DNA of 64,000 bases from Amblyomma americanum. Its lineage: Eukaryota; Arthropoda; Arachnida; Ixodida; Ixodidae. Shown piece after piece: positions 11,100 through 22,482 of this stretch. The notes under the pieces were generated by a model. It saw nothing but the letters and a program-made list of their open reading frames with translations, searched no databases and was not told where the DNA came from. The position numbers were made by a program, and so were the translations under genes. Every line of letters starts with the position of its first letter. Position 1 is the first letter of the stretch. Location of the stretch: the NCBI RefSeq assembly GCF_052857255.1, contig NC_135497.1, positions 552,296,113 through 552,360,112 of the forward strand. The letters run 5' to 3'.

Positions 11100-12520
11100 A
11101 CTAGTTTTGTCACACGCTCTTATTACAGAAACGTTTGTCTCCCAGATGTAAAAGGCCGTTCTATCGCGCTTTTAATTTGTGATACATCTAGCATGAACCA
11201 GGCACGTATTCAAGGGGGCGCCCGAGGGGGGCCGACCCCGTCCCCCTATAACCAACTTCAACCTCATCCCCCCTCCCCCCACTTCTACTGACAGTGCTCC
11301 GCAAGCACCCACCCCCTCCCCCGCTAGCTAGAAGAAAAAATGGAGGACGCTTAAGCTTCGCCTTGAAGAGTGGTACGGCAGCCGCTATCTGCAGCCGCGC
11401 GGGTGGGATAGCTTTGCACACGAACGGGATCGCAGCGCCCCTCGGCGTACTCCGCAATGGATAGAAGCTTTCCACCAAACTTGCGAGATCTAATGTCAAA
11501 GAAGTATGGCATCCTCACGTGGCGACACACTGAACGGCCCCGCCGTGGGTTTATACCTCTCCTTCCCCGGTTAGTGATTTCCGAATCCCACCTTATGCAT
11601 CGATACATCACACAAATCAAACCATTGAAATGCAATGAACGATCTCTAAATTGAATATTGGGATTGTTTATCTAATCACTAATTAACAAAACCATAATTA
11701 ACTATGCACGCATCAGTAAATTTTCTTAAGACGCCATACCAAGCCAAAGACCACCACGCATTTACCAGGTCCGCCTCTAGGCCGCTAATCAATGAGCGTT
11801 TGTGGCCGACGGGTAGCGAGCCCTTCTCGGAATTCGAGGGCCGTGAGTTCGAATCCCACTTAATACACTTCAATATACTTTCTATCGCCATTACTTTACT
11901 TTTCACATATAAACGTCCTGAAGGCGTTTGTGACCAATCCAAGCACGCCAGAACTAATTTATCCTCCTCATTCCATGGTAACCCATATGGGCACCTTTGT
12001 TTTTAAGCTCAGAACGCCTTCCAAAACAAAATACCAGCTTCCAGATCCGCACTACCCTTTGAGTACGCTGCACGTTCTCGTCTGTAAAAGAGATGGTGCT
12101 GCGTGTGCTGCTGGAGCCGCAGCATTTGCAGGCAAAGGCGTCCCCCAGTGCGCGCCCACGATTGCTTGCTCGCGGTAAATACAAGTATTTTGTTTCAACA
12201 TACGGCGCTCTTTTTCAACTTTATGGCTTTGAAAACAATTATGAGAAGATAGCGCATCTTTTATGAGAAAATTAGTACAAGTTTTTCAAAACATCTAATG
12301 CTACCTGCTATATAAGTTGCAGGTGCACAACTGGGGTACGTCGGGACGAAGTTGCTCTATTGTAAATTACGGGCAAACACCTCACAGATGAGGAAATAAA
12401 GGCTGGTTTGGAACAATGCGTGTTTTCACGCAATTCTTAAACATGGTGTGCTGCAGCAGCTCGGTGCAGCATACGAGGGACTGCGAAAATTCAATGGTCC
12501 CTAAAAATGATCGCCTAGAT
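11100..12520. other. no gene recognised; repeat pieces
   Basis: The segment around 11343-11375 (GGACGCTTAAGCTTCG) recurs inverted near 47683-47715, so it is dispersed repeat. A tRNA-like stretch at 11797-11862 is listed separately. Otherwise there are only short chance ORFs. Confidence 0.35.
11797..11862 (+). repeat. tRNA-like sequence (SINE head or tRNA relic)
   Basis: GTGGCCGACGGGTAGCGAGC resembles box A and GAGTTCGAATCCC resembles box B at normal tRNA spacing. A clean cloverleaf is not obvious. It could be the head of an old SINE or a tRNA pseudogene. Confidence 0.3.
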
Positions 12521-12529
12521 TTACCTGCA

Positions 12530-12830
12530 TTCAGACGAACATTGCAAATGCACTCGTAAAAGCCGAGACAACTAAGTCATGCAAGTGTGAGCTAAATGGA
12601 GAGAACGATACAGATCCAACTGCACCGAAGAAAGCCAAGGTGATCCCTCTGCATCTTGATGAACTGTTTCGACATGACTGGATATTTTCCTCAGCATACC
12701 AAGATAAAGTTTCTGATGAAATGCCGTAACCCACGCTAAAACGAGAAGTCTAGAGTGAAATGCCGCAAATGCGACGTGTTCCTTTGCCTTCAGAACAAGA
12801 GTTATCTTCTAGATATTTCATACCCGTCGA
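12530..12830 (+). pseudogene. piggyBac-like transposase C-terminus (tentative)
   Basis: An open stretch reads NIANALVKAETTKSC, then KKAKVIPLHLDELFRHDW. It is interrupted by stops and then gives RVKCRKCDVFLCLQNKS. A basic linker followed by C-x2-C...C and an N/F-rich end resembles the cysteine-rich C-terminal domain of piggyBac transposases (KC..C...LC....CF). The catalytic aspartates are not present here, so only the tail would remain. Confidence is low because the match rests on one short motif. Confidence 0.3.
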
Positions 12831-13669
12831 CTCCCACAGTACCCATCCATTTGGGTATCATTAAACTTATTACCTTCAATTAGATATTTGGTCTTGCAAC
12901 CATTTTTTTACTTTCTTTTGTGCCATTTCAAAATGAATAAAGCAGTTTCATCAAAATTATTGCATAATTGAGGTCTCAGGACTCAGGAGGACTCAGGAGG
13001 GCTTTTAACCGTGCTCGTTCCGCGCGGTTCCGCGCAGCATATATATGCTGGAAGCAAGAGTGTGATCTCACCTGGGTGTTTGAATTACCCGCGTGAGGTC
13101 TTCTGTTCGTGACGTCACGGCTTTGCCGGTTAGGTCTTTTTCGACCACGTCGCCGGTCAACGTCTACACCAGTTTTCCTGCAATAAAAGGCCATTAGCTC
13201 TAACGTGTCAAATTACCTTGGGTGCCTCCAGAAAATAAGTTCCCGGCAACGTGCCTGGCATGGATGCTTCACAGAGTGCCTTTCGCTTTCTCCTCTATGC
13301 AAGGGTAGGTGTACAGCGGAAGGATGGCGTGTTCCTGCTGCGCCTGCTGTGACATAAAAGTCTTGGGAGGGCAACTGCAGATACAATTCGCACTAATGAA
13401 CTTCAAGAAAACGAGGTGAATAATCCTCAATGTACACACTGTTCTTCATGAAAAACAATAGGAAATAGCCTCCCTTAAAAATTGCGTACTTCTGAGCATA
13501 CCTGTTTAACACAATCGCTATTTAAGAATGATAACAGTAGATCAACAAATTCAAACATGACGCATAATTTCTTAGTGACCCCTTCCTGAATGATATAAGG
13601 TGAATTTAAATTCTTGAATGTGTGTCATGTCTCATAATATAGCTCTGCAACTTGGCTGTACAGGATGTC

Positions 13670-13735
13670 ATCATCAACCAAACTGCGTCCACTGCAGGAC
13701 AAATGTCTCTTCCATGCCTGCCCAAGTAACCGATG
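13670..13735 (-). mobile_element. 3' scrap of an RTE-like LINE
   Basis: ATCATCATCAACC followed by CCACTGCAGGACAAATGTCT matches, with mutations, the 3' end of the better copy at 60903-61335 in the same orientation. Only about 65 bp remain. Confidence 0.55.
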
Positions 13736-14470
13736 ACGTGACATGATGACACCGTCCAAAACATTCATTAAGTGTGATTCTCAACAAAGCAGATTATGCC
13801 AGCATACTCGACCAACCATTTATGAATTCTCCTTGGAACAAATTGCACTCGATACGAATATTCACATTAAAATGTTGTAGCAGAGATTCAATCTGAATGC
13901 GCAAGTTCTGCATTAACAACTTTCTTCTTTCAATTCAATTATTTATTTTTATATGTTTATATGGAGGAGGCCGAAGAAAAAAGCTGCATGGGGCAGCTTC
14001 GGGAGCCCTGGACGCCGTTTACACGCAACAACACAGGAACAGTTTCACGCATAATTTCTGCGGCCATGGTTAAGATGAGTTTTTTTTTTAATATGGCAAC
14101 TTTTTAAAACTACATAAGCATCAGTTCAATAAATGCACAGCGATAAATCGCGGGACTTCCTCGTTTCCACCGAAAACATTGGAAACTAGAGCGTAGCATC
14201 GATGTTATCACGGCGAATTTCCGAAACACATACCCACACAGCAGTGAAATTATTAAGGCGAAAGCCTTCAATGACTCATACTGTCGTCCGTCCGTTAACA
14301 GAGGGTGCCACATGTGTTAATTCGGGAACTAAAGAAAGATAGGAGAAAACCAATGATTTTTTCAGATAGAGGATGAACAAATGAACCTAGAAGCCACGTT
14401 TGATAACTGTAGAGTAATTAGTTAATTATAGTAAAAATGGCAAAATTTCGGCCGAATAGCGCGAACGTCA

Positions 14471-14720
14471 ATATACCACGGGAACGGTGTGCCGTCACAT
14501 CCACCGGAAGTCGTCACGGCATAGGGAAAATTGTCACAAAATGGTCGAAAAACGTCGTATTTCTGTACAATTGCATGAAAAAATGTGTAATTAAGCATAA
14601 TTAATACCTAAGATTCCTGAAGGATGTATAATTTGGGTATAAATATAGCCACGTGAACGGTGTGACGTCACATCCACCGGAAGTCGTCACGTCATAGTGA
14701 AAATTGTCACAGAGTGGTCG
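14471..14720. repeat. two direct copies of a ~76-bp block
   Basis: 14471-14545 and 14644-14720 share GAACGGTGTG, CGTCACATCCACCGGAAGTC and GAAAATTGTCACA in order, with about ten mismatches. Each contains GTCAC/GTGAC-type short inverted motifs. They are separated by about 98 bp of AT-rich DNA. This looks like a remnant of a satellite or MITE. Confidence 0.55.
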
Positions 14721-16199
14721 GCTTTTGCCTCTCAACACTTTAGTTGCCAAAGTGTCTGGTAAATTTTTATACTGCGATCAAGCATGGAAAATACTCTGTT
14801 TTGGTGTGGAAGGAACCAGAAGATTTGAGGCTCACTTAACAATGATTCCTGTTCTCTATAGACAAAATAAAGGTAAAGTGTACCATGCATATAGCCCTTT
14901 GAAAAAAAAAACCATATCTGCAAATTTTTTTATTCTCTTTAATTTTGCCTTTTAAAGCAAGGCGTTGGTTATCATATTTCAGACTTTGGCATTCTTGCCT
15001 GATGCTGACGAAAGTTGCAAATAATATTTTTCTCTTTTCTTTACGTCCTTGCTCAACTTATTTCGGTGACCTTGAACTGTTTTTATATCTTAGGGCTCGC
15101 GGGTTTTTAAGAACTTAGCATAAAGAGGTTCACGTTTTTTTTTATTTTAATGCAGGAATGTGTTTAACGGCAAAATTTTCGCCTGTTTTATATGGTATTT
15201 CTGTCTGCGTAATAAGGAACTGGGAACTGGAATGTTTTAGAAAGGGTTACTTGTCATAATTCAAGAACACAAAAAAGTAGATGCAGAAAAGAATAGAGGA
15301 AAAATGAGCATGACAGAAGGCAACTAGAAAAAACAATAAATTACGCGAGAGAAGGCGAAGACGCAAAAGGGCGTGCGCTGACATGGAGCGGATGAGATCG
15401 AACGCACCAGAGAGGAGACACTCGTGTCCGTCCGCTAGAGCATGTTCTCATCCGCGGATTAGAAAACAGTGTTCGGAAGGGGGTCAGCCTCTTTGTACCG
15501 GTTCTGTTGACTTCTGCCGCATCAGACCTCAAACCCCGCCTTGAGAGCGGTTTTTACCCGAGCCGATCTTTCGCCAGCAGCGTTTACGCAGCCGACTTCT
15601 TCTACGATGCACTCCAAAGCTCTGATGGTCAACGGCAGGCCAACCGCACCCTGAGCAAAATTGCTTTCGAACTCGATCTATTTGCACTATTTTGGAGGTG
15701 AAACACTAGGAATTTACAATTATGTGTTTCAATTTAATGACGACACGGCAAGTTATCCGCTTGGAGCGCACAGGGTGTCTTCCTTGGTTATGTGTGATTT
15801 TAGCATCCGATAACACGTTTGTGGCCTTTCTTTTATGTGGGCTTGGCGGCGCTCGCCTGTGTTTGTAGTGTGCGAAATTGTTCTCGTCGCTTGTGATAGA
15901 TTTCGGTGTGTTTGGTGGTCTTGTGTGGATTATTAAGTGTGTGCGCGTGCGCTTGCCAACGCTGGCTTCCTCGTTCCTTCATTCCCCTGATCGGCCTCTC
16001 CTGGAACATGTCAGACCTCTGCAATTGGATTTGAAAACATTTATTTCGTTGAAAATGCAAAATGCAGATGATCCGTGGTAGGTGGCTATCAGTCCACGAC
16101 TGATAGCGACCTCAGTAGCTCCTTCAATGCTACGTGTATGAAAGCCCAGGTCTGAGCTGACTAACACGGCCTCCATTGCTCTAGAGTAGAAACATTGTA

Positions 16200-18490
16200 T
16201 TAGAGATTCCGGTAGAGGCTCCTCTTAATATTTCCACAGTATGCGATCGTAAGTGCTTATTTCGCCACATAGTGTACATTCCGGGTCGTAATCACCGGAA
16301 TAGAACTTTGATAGTAAGGAGTCATGAAGGATGCTCCTCCTTGCCTGGAGAGGGAAGAAACTCTGCCGCTCGCATAATTGCGTACGAAGAATTGAGTCGC
16401 ACAGTATAAAATTAGCGTTGGTGTTAATGACGGCAAGGGCGATAACCGCCTCTTCTGCCATTTCTGAAAATCTCGTTTTAGTAATGCCGGAGACTATTGT
16501 CTGCCCTGCACGTCCACCGGCGCTAGTGCGGAGGCTTGTTTCGGTTTTTATTCTGCGACATCTACATATACCGCTTGTTCGTGTTGGCTGTACGTTCTGT
16601 GTAGAGCAATTGCACTAGCTTTCCTCCTCCCCTCAGTGGTGAGCAGGATGCATTATCTTAGGTAGTGGCGTGACCAGAATTTCCACGCGAAACAAATCCT
16701 TGGATCAATCGAAACATAGTGCATCTTATGAGGAAAATTAAACGGTTGAACCGAAGAGAAGCCCCCAGTCGATCAATAATTCAAACTCTCAAATCAAACC
16801 TTACTGAAGAAATTAAGAATTGTCTGAGCGATGCGTTTAGGTATTTATGTCTTGATATCTTGTGATGGAACCCCAATGCCTATTCTTGGACGATCAAGTA
16901 TGGCTCTTCCTGCTATCGTGCTAGAAAGCCGGCCTCGTTGCATTGTTAAGTGTGCTTATTTAAGCTCGTCTAGAGTGTTGTGTACTCTTAGGCCCAGGAG
17001 TCTCTCGGTGGAGGTGCAATTCGGTAGCCTTAATGCAACCTTTTATGCGTGTCTGATTATAGCTTCTACTTTGGCTTTTTCAGTGCTGTCGAATTTTAGG
17101 TATGGCAGTGCGTAGACAATCCTGCTTAGTACAAATGCTTGCACTATTCTGCAAAGTTCTTTTTGCTTTATCGCCAAAGCGGTGGCTCTGTGGTTTTGGA
17201 GCTCGGCTGCTGACCAGAAAGACGCGGGTTCGATCCTGGCTGCGGCGGTCGAATTTCGATGGAGGCGAAATTCTAGAGGCACATGTACTGTGCGCTGTCA
17301 GTTCACGTTAAAGAACCCTAGGTGCTCGAAATTTCCGGAGCCCTCCCCACTACTGCATTTCTCATAGCCTGAGTCGCTTTGGGACGTTAAACACCCATAA
17401 ACCATAAATCAAACCTTTTTCCTTCACTCCAGTTCTTTTTGTTGGCAATCCATCTGATTAGTCTTGCATGCCATGTTTACGGTGGTCTTGAGTCTTTCTA
17501 ACGTCTCCTTCTTCTTGCTGTTTGAGTGAAGAAAGAGTCCCAGGATTCTTATAGTTGGAACTTTCTTTACCTGGAGCCTTTCCACCCAGACGTTAAGTGA
17601 AGTCAGAGGTTTATAATTTTGGGCTGTACGGCTTCTTGATGTGAATATAATTAGGAATAATTCGGACTTAGAGGGCAAGTAGGTTAGTTCTGTTTTACCC
17701 GTCAGGTCTTCTATTATTTCTACAGCTTGTTGCAGGATGTCTTATATGGGACCGTCGCTGCCAGTTGTGGTCCACAAAGTGAAATCTGCATAGAAGGTGT
17801 GTTGCAGCCGCAGGGAGGCTGCTGATTTAGGAGGAAGTTTGATTAGTGAGACGTTAAGAAGGAAGGGTGACAGGACATAACCCTGTGGCGTTCCTTTACC
17901 TCCTAGTGACGTAGAACGTGATTTGATCGCTCTCGCTGTTAGCTCTGCCTTTCGGTTAATTAAAAACTACTTAGTGTAATTTAAAGTTCTTTCTCCTGGG
18001 TTAATATCAGAGACATTCCTTAATATAGCATCGTGCGTGATGTTCTCGAAAACCTTGTTTAAATCCAAGCCTAATATAGCTTTAGTTCCTCTGCCACATT
18101 CCGGGTATACAATATCTGCCGTGAATTGCAGCTTAACATCTCCGGTGGAATGATTAGCCGTGAAGGCTGGCATGGAGTCTGAGAATAAATTGTTGTACTT
18201 GGCGTATTCTTGTAGGCAGTTGAAAGCTACTTACTCTATTTTTTCATAACCAGGATGTCAAATATACTCGGCGTAGATTCTCTATACAATTCTTTCCTGC
18301 CTTTGAAATGAATATAATCTTTGCAAGTTTCCATTCTTGTGGAATGGTTGCTTCTCTCCAGCACTTGTTCATGAGATCAGTGAGAGCTCTCACAGGTACA
18401 GCGTCCATGTTTATGAGAGCTTTGTTAGTAACACCGTAGGTCCCGGCAGCGGACGAGGTGCGTATTTGCCCCATGACAAACCACACCTCC
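16200..18490 (-). mobile_element. decayed I-group LINE ORF2
   Basis: Read on the minus strand. RT start at 18490-18244 (GVTNKALINMDAVPVRAL, then WREATIPQEWKLAKIIFISK and ENLRRVYLTS). RT motif A region at 18173-17967 (ILGLDLNKVFENITHDAIL). Post-palm region at 17678-17424 (KVPTIRILGLFL). Thumb-like region at about 17170-17043 (LCRIVQAFVLSRIVYALPYL). RNase H-like start at 16461 (AEEAVIALAVI, with CDS). A C-terminal zinc-like end at about 16270 (CTLCGEISTYDRILW). RT plus RNase H plus a terminal CxxC...H-type motif is typical of I-clade LINEs. There are many frameshifts and stops, and motif C (the YxDD box) is not recognisable. A SINE at 17172-17408 splits it. Confidence 0.75.
17172..17408 (+). 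mobile_element. tRNA-derived SINE nested in the LINE
   Basis: Same type as 6584-6812: box A-like GGTGGCTCTGTGG, box B GGTTCGATCCTGG, centre TGCGCTGTCAGTTCACGTTA, 3' part TCATAGCCTGAGTCGCTTTG and CATAAACC. It lies opposite to the surrounding LINE and interrupts its coding sequence, so it is younger than that LINE copy. Confidence 0.85.
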
Positions 18491-18974
18491 GCCGCTGTAA
18501 TCTCATTATCTACTCTCTTGTTGTGTCCCGCGACACTCTGGCAGCGGTCCTTCTGGGTTTGTGGTTAAGTATCGATTTCTTATTTTCATTGATAACTCCT
18601 GTGTGGTGCCTTGATACCTATACACAAATCTCATCAGCTGACTCCACTGAGCTTATTTTGTCTGTGTGGGGTCAAGAAGGCGTCTTGGCAAATTCCAAGT
18701 CTTCTTGTACCAATGCTGACCATTCATGTGGTCACAAATCGGCCACCATTTTTTGCGATGGAGCTCTAACGGATAGGTTTCAATTTGTCTCTGTAATTGC
18801 GTTAATCTCTTTTTAAGAGAATAACGAAATTACAGGTACGGGTATCCACTGGTGTTACAATAGGTACTATCTTTCCCCTGGCCTGGCGATCGGCTTATTT
18901 AGGATGAACTGCTTGGGAAATAAGTCTCTGACCCCACTTTGAGTAGAAGAAAAAAAAGGGACAAAAATGGGCTT

Positions 18975-20200
18975 CTACCACGCGAGGCGGATTTAACGTT
19001 GTTGACGGCGGAACTTATCGCTGATCCATCAGAGCAACTGTGCAGTGGCCTAGGGGTCTGGGCGTCCACATGGGCTACGGTAGGTGGTTGGTTCAAAACC
19101 CACCACGGGACACCCACCGGCAAAAATGGGTACAAGCCACCCTCGGCCCGGCGCTCGGCTTCATCAGGGGTGTGTGCTTGGAGGAGGCTCCGCAAACCCC
19201 GCTGCGCCCCTTCGGCGGCAAACCTAGTTTCAACCAACTAAGCCTGCAAAGGTGATTCGTGTTTCACTCCCAAGTGAAGAGTTCGACTCAAGGCTCGTAC
19301 GCTCTAACCAGCGTCAAGTTCAACACTAAGGTCCTTCGTCAGAAGCGATTCAGAGTATCACTGAGGTCCTGGGCAAGTCCGGTTTTTCCGGCTGTCCGAC
19401 TGTGAGCAAAAAAAAGGGGCCACAAACGGGCTTCTACCGCACGAGGCGGATTTAACGTTATTGACGGCGGAACTTAATGCTGATCCCTCAGAGCAACTGT
19501 GGTCAAGAACCTTTTCCTATGCCTCTCACCCAGAAGAGCCGAGCACCAGGCCGCAGGAAATCTTGTACCCATTAAAAACCGGTGGGTGCCCGGCGGCACT
19601 CGGGATTGAACCCGGCGTCTCCCGAATGCGAGGGGGATGCTCTACCACAAGGCCACGCTTCGGTTTCTCAGTTGCACTGCTGCTGTGACGGATCAGCGAT
19701 AAGTTCCGCCGTCAACAACGTTAAATCCGCCTCGTGCGGTAGAAGCCCATTTGTGGCCCTTTTTTCATTTCTCAAGGGAGCCCAACGACCCGTCAACGAC
19801 CCATTTCCCAAGCGTTTCACCCTAAAGAAGCCAAGCACGAGACCAGGGGAACGCTTGTACCCATTGTATCACCGGTAGGTACCCGGCGGCACTGGGGATG
19901 GAACCCTGCTGTCTCTCTTCCAAGCCCACAGAGATGGGATTTGAATGCACTGGCTCCTTTGCCAAGCCATGTACCCTAGTAAGCCGAGCACCGGGCCGGG
20001 TCATAGCTTGTACCCATTTTGATGAAACCGGTGGGTAACCGGCTCTACTTCTTCAGGGGTGTCTGCTTGGAGGAGGCTCCACAAACCTTGCTGCGCCCCT
20101 TCGGGGCAAACCCAGTTTCGAACAGCTCACCCTGCAAAGGCGGTTCGCATTGAGTAGAACTCTTTCCTTGCGAGTGAAACACGAACCACCTTTGCAGGCT
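18975..20200. mobile_element. cluster of tRNA-Ala-like SINE pieces in both orientations
   Basis: A module containing GAGGCGGATTTAACGTTGTT and GACGGCGGAACTTA occurs at about 18979 and 19438 on the plus strand and inverted at about 19690-19745. tRNA-like heads follow. The best is on the minus strand at 19672-19597: GTGGCCTTGTGGTAGAGC as box A, a CTCGCAT anticodon-type loop, then GGGTTCAATCCCGAG as box B. Related heads lie at about 19050-19110 (plus) and about 19900 (minus). A tail module around CACCGG...ATGGGTACAAG and CGGCGCTCGGCTTC recurs at about 19120, 19560, 19860 and 20010. The GGAGGAGGCTCC...CTGCGCCCCTTCGG block recurs at 19180 and 20070. This is at least three to four copies of one SINE family, partly nested. 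Confidence 0.65.
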
Positions 20201-20224
20201 GAGTTGTTGAACTCGCACATGGCG

Positions 20225-20545
20225 AGTTCGAGCTGGCATGGTGCAAAGATGTTTAAATCCTAGCTTCGCGGACGGCAGACTATTTTTTCATAGTCGCTCA
20301 GGGGGAGTTGCGGTAGCGGTACAAGTCTTTTTGTAGCAGACGGCTTCCGGGTCTTTTTTGGCGGGAGCGCCGGAGTTAGGCTTGCCGCTGGCTTTCCCCA
20401 GATTAGTCTTCGCGGCGGCGGCTTGGTTGGCGGCGTCTTGTTCCAGCGCCTGGCGTGGTCTTGTAGGAAAAGGATGGTTTCATGTTCTGCGGATTACAGC
20501 TCCGCAGGCGAAATGTCGTCCCCCTCGACGGTGTAGTCCATCGTT
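20225..20545 (-). pseudogene. LINE ORF1-like N-terminal fragment
   Basis: On the minus strand an ATG near 20545 gives MDYTVEGDDISPAEL, a stop, then HARRWNKTPPTKPPPRRLIW and a basic, proline-rich stretch. It ends LPLSDYEKIVCRPR near the junction with the SINE cluster. A proline-rich linker followed by a 'D[YF]KI..RPR'-type motif resembles ORF1 of I-group LINEs of ticks. No zinc knuckles remain. Assignment is by pattern only. Confidence 0.35.
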
Positions 20546-20590
20546 GGGAGTTGTGAGCTGGCTCGAACAAGCGAGCACAAGGCCCCGACG

Positions 20591-20938
20591 TCAGTGAAGT
20601 TCACGAAAAAAGGGAGTCGAGTTGTCAACATTGACGTCCACGGGTGCTCTCCAAGGCTCCGAAGACTCTCTCAACAACGGAAGGTTGGAGAATGCAGTAA
20701 ATTCACCAAAATATTGGCTGTGAAGCAGAAGACCATGTACATCACGATGTTGCCTCAAAAACGAGGGCACATACCCACGGCATAAACGTCCGCACAAATC
20801 GGCTACTTCGTCCTCTTCCCCGACAGCACTGGAAATGAGGATTTTAACATCAGAAACAAATTTTCCCGAAGTGGTGCCGAGAACAGGAAATGTTTCTAAG
20901 CAAACGTAACGAAAGAACTCTGTCAGTGTTTCGGCCAC
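20591..20938 (-). CDS. 115-codon ORF of unknown function
   Basis: An intact frame from ATG at 20938 to TGA at 20591. It reads MAETLTEFFRYVCLETFPVL, then an acidic stretch (GEEDEVADLC) and FLRQHRDVHGLLLHS. The residue mix looks like a folded protein: balanced hydrophobics, E/D/R-rich helices and no low complexity. I recognise no domain, signal peptide or membrane segment. It lies just upstream, in the same orientation, of the ORF1-like fragment at 20545-20225. It may be the 5' region of the same element or a separate captured exon. Confidence 0.35.
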   Translation of the reverse strand: MAETLTEFFRYVCLETFPVLGTTSGKFVSDVKILISSAVGEEDEVADLCGRLCRGYVPSFLRQHRDVHGLLLHSQYFGEFTAFSNLPLLRESSEPWRAPVDVNVDNSTPFFRELH

Positions 20939-21756
20939 GTGAGTGCTGACTACTTACGCAATAAGACGAGAGCATAAAAGTTTCTTTAGTCGCTAATACA
21001 GTCATGGACAAAAGTTTGCTGGATGCGGGTCCGATTATAAAAACTTATTTCTTCACAGTCGGACAAAAAGGGTCAATAAAAAGCATTGAATGACAAAGTA
21101 ATATGTGTACTGCAATCACTGGAATAATACCAGCTTGCGGACGTTCGACGCAATGCAAAAATCTATTTTTTTAACCGAGAATCCCTACACTCAAACTTTT
21201 GTACCTGATTGTACAGCTGAAGAAACATGTCACAGCAGCCATGCACTCATGGTGCGTCTCATCTCTTTCACTTTGTAAGCGCTAGCTGCAGTTTGCTATT
21301 TTCAGCACGTAGAGGTCAGATGCGCCGGCCGTAAGAGACTCCTTTTAACGTTTTTCAGAGCTGTGCGTGTTATTTTTCGACTCTCCAGGTGTTTTCCGTC
21401 GTTGTGCATGCGTGTGAGGCACGCGTTAAGTGTCCCGGATTCATGTACCTCGCTCTTAGCACTAACCGCTTAGGTGGCCGTGCCGGGCTGCGGATGCTTA
21501 AAGCTTCGGGGCACGAACTGTTTCGCGCTCAAAGTGTATCGAAGTGAACGCAACTGAGAGTGTATAAAAAATGATGAATGTGTGAGATCTTCGGGTCGTG
21601 AAGGTACCCGTGGCTCGCCGACACGGCGATCGCCGTGTTTCAGTGTATTTGAGGTCGCTTTCTCCTTTAGAGTCACGCGGTAGCACGTAGGCCTCCAGAG
21701 AATGCCTCACAAGGTCGTGTCAGTAGACGTGACGTGAAAGGTTATAAGGGCAGTGT

Positions 21757-22482
21757 ATACTGTGGATATATTAGCCCATATTTACCAATACCGCGATTCT
21801 GGCCCATGCTAAGACCAAAATTCGGAGAGAAATAATTGAGGCTTTTCATATTGCTAACACCGGTGACGAATGCGTTAGTACTGCTTCAGTTGTTCTGCTC
21901 GACAAAGAAATAACATTCTTAGATGGACATGTGTAAATTCGATGTCCTCTAGGTTGCCTTACGTCGGTGAAACTCGGTGCTGTTATCTCTGTGGCTTAAT
22001 GTGTTTACCGTTTCACACTCGCTTTTTTGACTCTGCTTTTGCAACGAGGATAGTTACCCGTTGACATGTATCACTTTTATGTTTGACTGCTTTTGTTATG
22101 GCTTTTTTGACACTGCTTTCCTAAGATATCTCATGTTCCTTGCGTTCATTGTTCACCTCATGATTCTTCAGTTTCTCTTTTTTGGTTTTATGTTTTGATT
22201 GTTATGTTTGGAGTATCATATCAGTTTGACAGAATGATATCTGGTTGTACCCTTGGCGGCGGCTTGCTGGTATTAACAGCGCATGTGGTTTGTCTTTCTT
22301 TTGGTTTTGTAATCTTTCTGTTGGCTAACACTGGTATATATTCAAGTTGCCTGCTCTTAATAAACTAGTTGGAAGTTGCGCTCGGTTCTTGTCGTATGTT
22401 GACTTTGTTGTGTCATGTGTTCGTTGCGCAAGTGCATTATTTGTTAGAAATGAACCAACTCACCCAGACAAGAGTGTTAATT
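21757..22482 (+). repeat. PLE E left pseudo-LTR
   Basis: 726 bp nearly identical to 24659-25390 in direct orientation. It carries the end of the PLE ORF (EIIEAFHIANTGDECVSTAS...), the 3' untranslated region, AATAAA at about 22359, the conserved terminal block (GGAAGTTGCGCT), and then the ATG of the element's ORF at 22450. Differences from the right copy are a few substitutions and 1-bp indels, so the two diverged after insertion. Confidence 0.85.

Larger units (their letters stand above)
12831..16199. other. no gene recognised; scattered repeats
   Basis: AT-rich. It holds the LINE 3' scrap at 13670-13735 and the duplicated block at 14471-14720. A GTCCGTCCGT-containing stretch at 14281-14300 is echoed at 44640. 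No coding region is supported. Confidence 0.4.

Noticed and set aside
11797..11862. functional tRNA gene
   Set aside because: Box-like motifs are present, but a stable cloverleaf with matching acceptor stem is not apparent.
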